Assembly: GCA_030248135.1 (NCBI GenBank)
Contig: JASANC010005087.1
Coordinates: 124,001-188,000 of the forward strand
From: Theristus sp. LFF4_11
Taxonomy: Eukaryota > Nematoda > Chromadorea > Monhysterida > Xyalidae
Length of the DNA: 64,000 nucleotides
Direction of reading: 5' to 3'
Shown here: positions 9,078 to 19,400 of the stretch, piece after piece
Numbering within the stretch: position 1 is the first letter of the stretch
Layout of the letters: each line of letters starts with the position of its first letter
Made by a program: the position numbers and the translations under genes
Notes under the pieces: model-generated
What the model was told of the DNA's origin: nothing
Database searches by the model: none
Seen by the model: the letters and a program-made list of their open reading frames with translations, nothing else

Positions 9078-11803
9078 CAGGGTGGGCCAAAAAAAGGTTC
9101 CAATTCTTAAATGCTGTCACTGGCGTGTGCTAAGGTGTTTAGAGCTGAAAACTGGAACACTTTTAGAAAACATTTGGAGGTTTTTCTGACCAAATTTTTG
9201 TTACTGTATGTCGCCCCTATCACTCACCACAGCAGAATATTTAAAAAACATGTAAAATCGACAAATATGGTGAAATACAGAGGTTTGATTTAGCTGTAGC
9301 AAAAACCTCGTGGCTTAAAAATGGGAACACTGTTAGAACACTTTGAGAGCTTTTTTGTGATCGTCAAAAAATTTTTGGTTTGCACGTTTCTGTTCATTTT
9401 TACAGTGTAATTTTTTAAAAAGATAACGATTTTTGACAAAAAACAACGTTCACCCATAATCTCACTGTTTATCATGCCCATTCGCGAGCGAAGCGGACAG
9501 CGGATGCAGGCAAAATATGGCCCATTGGTCATTCGCGCTAAAATTCCAAACTTTCTGTGCCTCGCATTGTGAGCAAAAAAGGAGCTGAGAAATTTTTCTC
9601 CTGCACACAGGTAGATAAGATAATCCATAGGTATGCTGTGTGCACTAGAAATTTTTTTGTGGTGATCTTCTATACACGCTGTGTGCGCAAAACATCGATT
9701 CTGAATTAACTGTTTCTTATTCTCCTATACCCCTTTTTTTCGGTCAAGTCATAAAATGTGTGCGCAGTTTCAGTGATACAAAGAAAACTCTGACTGTTAG
9801 GATAAGAACATTTCCTAGGGTAAAAGATGCCAAATTTTTCAAATTTCGCATTCATTTTTTATGATGCTCCAAAAGGTTCAAAATTTAGCCTTTTTGCACA
9901 AAATGACAGAAAATGCGCATTTTAACGTGCGTTTGCAATTTCAGCGTGTGAAAGAAAACGTTATTTGACAAACCAAAAAAGTTTCCTGGGGTAAAAGACA
10001 ACGGAGAGTTTGAATTCAATCTTCATTTGTTGGAAAATATCAAGAAAACGCAGAAAAATGCGTATTTTTCAGTTGATCGCATCAATATGCATGTTTTTAA
10101 CCATAACAATGACAGTTTCACATCAGCAAACAAGCTTGCAAGACCGCATTCAAACTAAGAACAGCTGCAGAAGTCAAATTCAAACACATAATTAGTTGAA
10201 ACAAGAAAACTCAAAAAAATAGCAACCAAATCACCAAAGAAGTGACGATTTCGGGCGAATCGGCCGTGGAAATTGGCGAAATCGGTCCAGAAACTAAAGA
10301 TAGGAAAATAGTGTAGTTGGGGGTAATTCAATGCGCTGATCACGAATTTTAGGTTAGTTTTCTTTTATGAGCAACTCTAGTTTCTGAATCGTGACGATTT
10401 CGGCCGAATCAGCCGTGGAAATTGGCGAAATCGGTCCAAAAACAAAAAATGAGAAACTGGTGTAGTCCGCGGTAATTCAATGCGCAGATCACGTATTTTG
10501 GATTCGCTTTCTTATGTGAGCACTCTACATACTGAATCGTGACGATTTCAGACGAATCGGCCGTGGAAATTGGCGAAATCGGTCCAAAACAAAACAAAAA
10601 ATGAGAAACTAGTGTAGTCCGCGGTTATTCAATGCGCAGATCATGTATTTTGGATTAGTTTTCTTATGTGAGACGGGCGGTTCAGCCAACATCCACACTC
10701 CTCCTACAACAATCCACAGGATTTTAGTACCTTCGGGTTTTTGGAACTTTGGAAAAAGCAGGGTGAAAATCAACGGAAGACAACACATTTTGTCAATGGT
10801 GTGTGGGGGTGAGTACGTACGTCAACAATAAAGCTTTGCAGTCTTAATTTTTTTGTTTTTGCAGAGAGTTTGCAGAATTTGGTACGTGTATGATTTCAAA
10901 CTAAACTGAAGAGGACAATCGAAAAACGGTTTTGAAGATTTTTACGTTTTCAGCAAAACAAACGCGGCGCAAAAATATAATTCTTATGTACCTGTATCCG
11001 TGTGCCACATCAGAGATTTGAAAATAGTTGTCAAGCCAAGTTTCTCACTGCGTACTTCAAAGCCATATTCCTCCTTTTATATGCGTCTTCCGCATTTTTA
11101 GATAATCATTGATTATACCGACTTGCGAACTGATGTATCGCCACGCGGGGTAAAATTGAATTTTGTACAAAATTGCCGAACCACTGTAGATAACTTATTC
11201 GCATGTTCCCACCAATTGGCAGACCAGACACGCTTCTCTGCCGTCCACTTAACCATGATGGCAGCAACGACTGAAAATGGAATTGCATCTGTCACTGCAG
11301 AAAATAACCACTCTGCTGTGGTGAAAAATATCAGAGTGACAAATTGTGTGAATTAAAAAAAGAACAAAAACAGTTTGCATCTGGAAAGATAAATTCACAT
11401 CTGTTCTGGGCAGAACCGCTCACGCACGCTCAGACTCGAAGTGAAACATTAGGTTGATCAAAGACTGTTCAAATGCAAAGCATTCGGCATTTCCAAGCTA
11501 CTGTATATGCGTATTATTTTTTTTCATCTTTTTTTGTGTTGTGAACACTTGGGTTGTCACCAACGTTCTTCTTTTGTTTTTGTTACAGCTAAATTAACAC
11601 TCTGCATTTCACCAGATTTGTCGATTTTTTATGTTTTTCAGATATTCTGCTGTAGTGAGTCATAGGGGCAATCTACCGTGAAAAAAATTCACTCAGAAAA
11701 ACCTCCAATTTTTTTCTAATGGTGTTTCAATTTTCAGCTCTAAACACCTTAGCACACGCCAGTTAGAGCATTTTAGAACTGGAACCTTTTTTGGCCCACC
11801 CTG
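9078..11803. mobile_element. Non-autonomous transposon with mariner-like ends (family N)
   Basis: The ends are CAGGGTGGGCCAAAAAAAGG and its near-mirror CCTTTTTTGGCCCACCCTG, flanked by TA on both sides. Inverted arms of about 220 bp include CTAAGGTGTTTAGAGCTG and its complement. No transposase is visible. A composite C/D element (9476-11106) is inserted inside, which explains the length. Confidence 0.8.
9476..11106. mobile_element. Composite C/D element, copy 1
   Basis: It starts near TGCCCATTCGCGAGCG and carries about three units of a roughly 148-bp tandem repeat (GTGACGATTTCGGGCGAATC) near 10.24-10.66 kb. It ends CTTCCGCATTTTTAGATAAT. Compared with the copies at 32.4 and 57.0 kb it lacks the inner left inverted repeat, so it is internally deleted. 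It sits inside the family N element. Confidence 0.75.
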
Positions 11804-12589
11804 TATGTGTGCAGTGTATTTATTGTGCATTTCAACTTGTCGAAATTAATGTTGGCGTCACGTGAACAATCCAAATCTTATTTATTCTATCTTATTAAAT
11901 TTAATCTTATTAAATCTTTTTTCAACGTTTTCTTTTCTGAAATGTTTTTGTTTGTGTGCCCGTTTTAGCTGATCAACCATTTTCAAATCTTTACAAAGTT
12001 TATACATGAAAACACTGAAAAAACGAAAACATGAGTCAAAATGTTGAAGTTTGTTAAAAAAGGAGAAAGATAAAAAGTTTGTAAAAAAAGTTTTTAACCA
12101 CAAAACTGACAGCCGCTGTTTCGCTGATGTTTCAGCCAGACACAACATCCGTCTGCGCTGGTCAGCATGTTTGATTGGGCCCAGGCCTTGTCGTACTGAC
12201 GAGCCTGGGGGCCCGCGGTATGTGCTTACCAGGCGAAACGCAAGAAACAGTGTTTGCACGTTATAATTGTTATCCAGAGTAAAAGACAGTAAAATTTTCC
12301 CGGGCGTTCGTCAGAGACTAAACGTAAACAGAAAGCCATGAGTTGTCGCCCAGGCGCCCCTATCAGGCGAAGCACCTACTGTAGACGGATCGCGCAGGCG
12401 CCCAAATGTAAGGCGACCACACGATACCCAAACTCTTGCACACGAGACGAGTCCAAACGGTGTTGGTGTTGTCACTTATCATGGAGGCAGGCAGTACACC
12501 GAAACATTACTGGCACTGTGATTAAAAGCACTATTATGATGATCACCAGTGACAACAAAACTGTTGTACGTATGGAAGTTCAATGATAT

Positions 12590-12725
12590 AAAAGAGTAGC
12601 TGAGCAAAGTTACAGGTGGGAGCGATGTTGGGTCTAATGACGGACCTGACACTATACATACACCCCTCGGCGGGCCTCGATCTCCCGAACACACAGGCAA
12701 GATTCCAACCCAGGCTGGCTGACGA
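12590..12725 (-). repeat. tRNA-derived SINE fragment
   Basis: On the - strand, TTCGGGAGATCGAGGCCCG followed by CCGAGGGGTGTA matches the B-box and downstream part of the SINE at 56047-56200. The A-box half is not recognisable, so the copy is truncated or rearranged. Confidence 0.5.
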
Positions 12726-13463
12726 GAAGAAAGAATGACCATGTTAGAGGCTATTGATGATGCGAAACAAGGCCGCTCTTGAAAAAGTATGTTGCAGTGT
12801 TTATTTGCTCTTTATTTGATGGCGCCACATCAACGTGCTTTTTTCTCATGTCGTTTGATTGCGACATCTTTTTGCTCGTGGTTTTTTGAAACCTTCCACT
12901 CTTTAAAAAAGTCACCCTAGTCTAATTTGTTCTGTTGTTTTGAAATTTGATTCCTAAATTTTATGAGTGCAAGCATTTTTCTTTCATAACTTCAATAAAC
13001 CATTTGAGAACTGCGCCGTTCACCAAACGTGGTTTGGCTTTTTTGCAGTTTGACAAAAGTTGGTCTTTGTAAACATGCTCCGTGTGTTCATGTGTCTGCC
13101 CCATTAAACTATAAAGCGTTCTGTGGCTTTTATATGAGAATCGTTTCACGAAAAAAATATCATCACCAAAAAAAGTTCCAAACTCAAAAAAAACTATTCC
13201 GAACTGAGGTGTTCAAAACTAGCGTCCTGCTGGGAAAACCAAAACTGGCAAAAAACGCGCATGACGGTCAGTGGTGGTAAGCGTCTGTTTTAATACATCA
13301 CTCTGTTGTTTTTCTGCTCATTCAAATTTTTTCGGACCTCATGTGCGCATGACCGCCCCTAGTACCAAACTCTGTTGGAATTTTTTTCTACGTGCCTTGT
13401 CTTAGTTTTCAATAATCAACAGATACAGAAAGGAAATTCAAGTTTTCACTTTTCAGTCGAAAA

Positions 13464-16400
13464 ATGGGCGATTTCGAAATGAGTCCTGATGATCAGACGC
13501 CGCTAACGCCGCGAAAAAAAGGAAAAAACTTTGGTTCGTTGTCACGTCAGGTTTTTGCTTTGCTGCATCAGCCACTGACAACGAAAGGGCTGGACTGGAA
13601 ACCACTGTTTCTGCGGTTTTTGACGTTGCCGTAAGGGCCCGTCAGAACGATAAGCCACCAAACAGTTGATTTCATTTGTTCCCTTTGAAGTTCATTGGAT
13701 TTAAATAAAAAAAGAATTTTATCGCAGTTTAGTTCGATTTTCTGTCCTATGACCGCGACTGACGGCAGAAAAATTGGTTCACCTTCATTGTGTATATAAT
13801 GTAGGAGCAAAAGGTAGTATTTGGGTTGTTGCTCACCCAAAAAGCCCCTACACATCTCATTGCAGTCAACAAGAGTCGCGCGCGCATTCAGTGACTTCAT
13901 TGCACTTTGACTTTCAGGCCGTGTGGCGTTGGTCATACTATTTCTGCTGGTTGCTCTGCTGCTGACCATTGCTGTCGTCTGTTACGTTCGTTGGATGAAC
14001 AGAAAACGTGTGTTTGTAGTGATGAGACATTTTTTTGATTTAGCAATAAATAATTCAATTGAAATCAATTTTTTCATGTGCGTGCGTGAGAAAAAGTGAG
14101 ATGGCATAAAACCGTGGTGACTGGTTGGTGACCCTGACTAACGATAACCAATTCACTGATTTTATTGGTGTACAAGAAATCAGAGAAATGCGTGTTTATT
14201 TTTTTGCAAATGAATCTGCAAAAAAACAGTGGAATAAAATTCGGTACCTGTATTTCCGATGTTCATTCCATGTATGACTTTTTACAACAGAGGAAGTCGT
14301 GCTTTTGACTGCAACACACACTGAAAAAAATGGTCTCATGATGCATATTGTACAATGTTTAGTTGTTTAGTGTGACTTTAGGTCAATTTCAATGGTGATG
14401 GCATGTTTTGCCGCAGTTCTTGATCACAAAAAATTGGCTGCGTAAAAAACCAGTGTCGTCTTCCATTTTCTTCGTTGTCACAGCACTTCCACGATATGAC
14501 GTCGTCATTGTCGAAGATTCGAGCCATTCACCGAGGAAGCTGCGTTATTTGAACATCACGGACCAACCAATCAGCATGCACTCGATCGGGGCGCACTGGA
14601 TGAAGCGCAAGAGCATTGCCGCAGTGGTGGTGAACGCGCAGAAAGAGCTGCTGCTTGTGTCTGGTTCGTTGGTTTTCATTGGAAATTTCGCTGAAATGCT
14701 CTCTGACGGTTTAAAGAAGCCACAAATGGCCGGAAAACGTTTGCTAGAAGTTTATGTGCGGCGAGTTTGGTGTTCAAAAAACGCTCAGATTTCAATTTGA
14801 CATATACAAGTATAATGGAGTTTGGCGTTGATACGAAGATATTGGAATTGGTTTTGGTATCTTTATTGCGTGCGACATTGCGTCCAATCAGCCAATGTCC
14901 ATTTCCGCCCACACACCCGAACAATAAACACACCTCAAAGAGACGACGACACAGCCGAGTCACGTGTTCGCCGTCGACCGCCGCGTCTGGCTGAGCCGCA
15001 ACGTGCCGCCGTTGAATCTGAATCGATCCGCTGTCACATCCGCCGTCTATTTCGCGCAGTTCGACGTTTTCCTGGTGTGCGGCTGCTGCTCGCGCCAGTC
15101 GTGCCCGTGGACGAGCGCAAACTGCGAGCGCACCTGCGAGCGACGACCCGCACGCGATCATGCGGCGCCGTGGCAACTGGTCGCCGTCAACTTCACTGAA
15201 GCACCGCAACTCTGCCTCGAGAAACACGCGGCCGCACTGCATCAGGTATGTAGCATGCCGGCGGTCCGTACATGCGTATGTCCGTACATGCGTATGTCCG
15301 TACATGTGTATGTCCCTACATGCGTATGCCGTACATGTGTATGTCCCAACATGTGTATGCCCGTACATGTTATGTCCGTACATGCGTATGCCGTACATGT
15401 GTATGTCCCTACATGCGTATGCCGTACATGTGTATGTCCCAACATGTGTATGCCCGTACATGTTATGTCCGTACATGCGTATGCCGTACATGTGTATGTC
15501 CCTACATGTGTATGTCCCAACATGTGTATGCCCGTACATGTTATGTCCGTACATGCGTATGCCGTACATGTGTATGTCCCTACATGCGTATGCCGTACAT
15601 GTGTATGTCCCAACATGTGTATGCCCGTACATGTTATGTCCGTACATGCGTATGCCGTACATGTGTATGTCCGTACATGCGTATGCCGTACATGTGTATG
15701 CCCCTACATGTGTATGCCCGTACATGTTATGTCCGTGCATGCGTATGCCGTACATGTGTATGTCCGTACATGCGTATGCCGTACATGTGTATGTCCCAAC
15801 ATGTGTATGCCCGTACATGTTATGTCCGTACATGCGTATGCCGTACATGTGTATGTCCGTACATGCGTATGCCGTACATGTGTATGTCCCTACATGCGTA
15901 TGCCGTACATGTGTATGTCCCAACATGTGTATGCCCGTACATGTTATGTCCGTGCATGCGTATGCCGTACATGTGTATGTCCGTACATGCGTATGCCGTA
16001 CATGTGTATGTCCCAACATGTGTATGCCCGTACATGTTATGTCCGTACATGCGTATGCCGTACATGTGTATGTCCCTACATGCGTATGCCGTACATGTGT
16101 ATGTCCCAACATGTGTATGCCCGTACATGTTATGTCCGTACATGCGTATGCCGTACATGTGTATGTCCGTACATGCGTATGCCGTACATGTGTATGTCCC
16201 TACATGCGTATGCCGTACATGTGTATGTCCCAACATGTGTATGCCCGTACATGTTATGTCCGTACATGCGTATGCCGTACATGTGTATGTCCCTACATGC
16301 GTATGCCGTACATGTGTATGTCCCAACATGTGTATGCCCGTACATGTTATGTCCGTACATGCGTATGCCGTACATGTGTATGTCCCTACATGCGCATGCC

Positions 16401-19400
16401 GTACATGTGTATGTCCCAACATGTGTATGCCCGTACATGTTATGTCCGTACATGCGTATGCCGTACATGTGTATGTCCGTACATGCGTATGCCGTACATG
16501 TGTATGTCCCTACATGCGTATGCCGTACATGTGTATGTCCCAACATGTGTATGCCCGTACATGTTATGTCCGTGCATGCGTATGCCGTACATGTGTATGT
16601 CCGTACATGCGTATGCCGTACATGTGTATGTCCCAACATGTGTATGCCCGTACATGCGTCTGTTGAAAATTGTAAATTGAAGTGAATCTGAAGCGATAAA
16701 TGCACCGGTTTGTGCATCTAAATCAATAAGCGGACGATCATATGCACAGACATGTGCATTACTTTTTGTGCGTGTCAAGACAAACCGTGGTAAGAGTAAA
16801 AGCAGGGGGGGGTGCGCCTCCGTCGGAAGCTCCTTGGTATCTCAGCAGGTGCGTCCCTGGTATCTGCCTCATAGCGGCGCTAAAACGCGTGCCATTTGTC
16901 GCGGAGCTCGTAGGAAAGGCAGCCATATAACTGCCATATGCAGCTCTCGTGAGCAACGCCGAGCTGATGATGAGTTACAAGCACTCGCCAGCCGCAAAAC
17001 AACAACAACAACAGAGTAAAAGCATCAAGCACAAAACTGATTTTATTATGATCCCATTCCAGTCTCAGAACCAGAAAATATACTTAGCCTCCACACATGT
17101 TTTGTCACTCCGTGTATACATTTGGAACGTGAAAGACATCAATCGTTGGGTCGGGTGGTTTCATCAACCGAACATTGGAATGGTTGGCCTACATGTTTAA
17201 ACGACGGTTTAAAGACATTTGCGTTAAAAGACATTTACCTAGAAACTATTTGCGGGCGGCTCGTTGATGTTTATAAGAAATAAAGCACTCCTTGTCTTCT
17301 CAATCAGGGCGAGTCCAGTCGCTGACTAGGAGTTGTGCCTTTCAGAATGCCGGATTTTTTCTATTCGTGTCTTCAAGGGGCAAAGAACGAACAGCACGAA
17401 GAACCGTAAAATTTAGCAAAAACCGTCAAATTTTGCCACATACCGTATTACCCCCAATAAACCCCCATGGGGGATTAATACGTCAGCGACTTTTAGGGGT
17501 GGGGGTTTATTGGTGGGGGGGGGGATTATTGGTGGGGGGGGGGGGTTTATTTACAAAAAAATTCTAGGGGTGGGGGTTTGTTGAAAAATGGCAAAAATAC
17601 CTTGCATGGCAGGCAAGAAAGTCGCAGAAACTTCAACTCTACATAGAAATTTCCTTTTATAACAGCCTTTTGTAATGAAATTACTTTAAACTCACCCATT
17701 TGGGGCCTTTGGTAGCACAATTTCATCATTTTCACTGCAACCAGCCACTGAATTCGCTGGGTATGTGTTTCAAACAGGTCTCCAATAATCCCCCATGGGG
17801 GATTATTTGTGGGGGGGGGGGGGATTATTTGGAAACTGGTCGAGGGGGTGGGGGTTTATTGGCGGGGGGGGGGGGGATTAATGGTGGGGGGGGGGTTTAA
17901 TGGGGGTAATACGGTACAAGTTGGGTTTCTGAACTGAACGACTGTTTTTATATTCATTCAAATTTCGCGCGCACGCCACATCACCCTAAAAAGCTGCCAT
18001 GTTTAGCGGCAATGCCGTACTTTCACAACCGGATTCCTCTGGATAGTCCTTCATGTCGTCCCTCTGCGGGCGTCCCTCTCGTCCGCAGCGCCCCCGGCCG
18101 CCTCGCTCGTCTGCTTTTTTTTCCTCTTCTTCGCCGAGCGGTGCTTGCACACGATGTAAGCTGGGCAAACAACTACCATTCTTTTGTTTATTTTGGTTCT
18201 GCGACTCAGATGCAGCAGTTTCATGCTTGACGCAGGAATTCAAAATTGGTGAAGCGACCCGTGCGCCTGAGATATCCCTGAGTCATTTGGTCATTTTGAG
18301 GCATGAAACTAGCGTGAAAAAGCAATACTCTTGCTACTAGCTGTATCTCTTGTGACCATCGGTGGTAGCCAGCGAACTAAAAACTACCTAAACCTAAACG
18401 GTTCATGGTCTCTTTAAAATTGTGAAAAGTGGTGGCGAAAAGAGTGGTAAACGCTAAAAATGATCTCTTGGCTACCACCAACGGCCAGACATATGTATTT
18501 GTTGGCCACAAGAGATGTAGGAAGCGTTTGCGAAAGCCAAAGTGTTTGAAAAAAAGGTTTTGCGTACTTCGAACACGCTTTGCAGTGACATGTGAAAAAG
18601 TGTGACGTGCAGGACGCCATGTTCGTGACGGGCGGCCGCTGCGGGCGTGCAACGACACGCGTCACACATCGACTGGCGTACGCAGATGACGTCACTTGTT
18701 GGCGTTGGCGTCAGCTGGCAGACATGCGCAACGAGCGCGCCACGCACGCACTTGCCTCCGACGGTGCATTCGTGTGCGTGTGTTCAGTTTTGTTTGTTTC
18801 GTTTTTGCTTTTCGTTTTCTTTTTTTGATTCCTGACATTACGGAGTGGTCCAAAAGTAGTGGGTGCAGTGCAACTTTTTTCAAATCGCTCTAACTCTAAC
18901 TCTAACTCTAACTCAAATGGTTGGACTGTTTGAGCACCCTCCACTAATTTTTAGCACAAACGAGAAAATATTGGCCTTGTGCGAAAGCAAAGTTTGAAAA
19001 AAAAATTTGCATGAAAAACAACATTTTTCTGTCTCACATCGGATTTATTCATCGATAACGCCCACGTCACAATTTGAGCAAAAAAAAACTAAAAAATCAA
19101 AGCTAATCCTTCTTGAAATGTGAGCCGCTAGCTTCAAAGCACAATCGAGCCCTATTGGCCACTAACAAGATCACTTTCTGGCACAATTCAGTGTCCCCTT
19201 GCCGAAACGCGTTCACGATCATTTCTTTCATCGACTCCACGGTTTTTGGCTTTTGCGCGTACACAATTTCTTTGATGAAGCCCCACGCGAAAAAGTCCAG
19301 AGGCGTGAAATTGTGCGAACGCGGCGGCCATTCGATTGGACCCCTGCGACCGATCAATTTGTTCGGAAACTACTCGTCGAGCCACTGGCCAACAAGCGAA

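Larger units (their letters stand above)
8820..13463. other. Intergenic region dominated by transposons
   Basis: This lies between the ARM-TIR-SAM stop and the first kelch-gene exon. It holds the element at 9078-11803 with its nested insertion, a SINE-like fragment near 12.6 kb, and AT-rich sequence without recognisable coding exons. I see no clear poly(A) signal close to 8819. Confidence 0.6.

Noticed and set aside
12177..12240. Hammerhead ribozyme core: CTGACGA, a 6-bp stem GCCTGG/CCAGGC, then GAAA
   Set aside because: The core and stem II fit, but I found no stem I or stem III partner and no GTC/GTH cleavage site in register. A competing hairpin (GGGCCCAGGC with GCCTGGGGGCCC) overlaps it. 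A covariance-model search would decide.
14676..16717. Frames of up to 573 codons with MCMSVHAYAVHV repeats on both strands
   Set aside because: They come from the stop-free minisatellite at 15265-16659. The donor CAG|GTATGT at 15246 ends the real exon.
18893..18913. Short CTCTAA run that could suggest a telomere-like or regulatory repeat
   Set aside because: It lies in the subterminal part of the mariner fossil and is only three to four units long.
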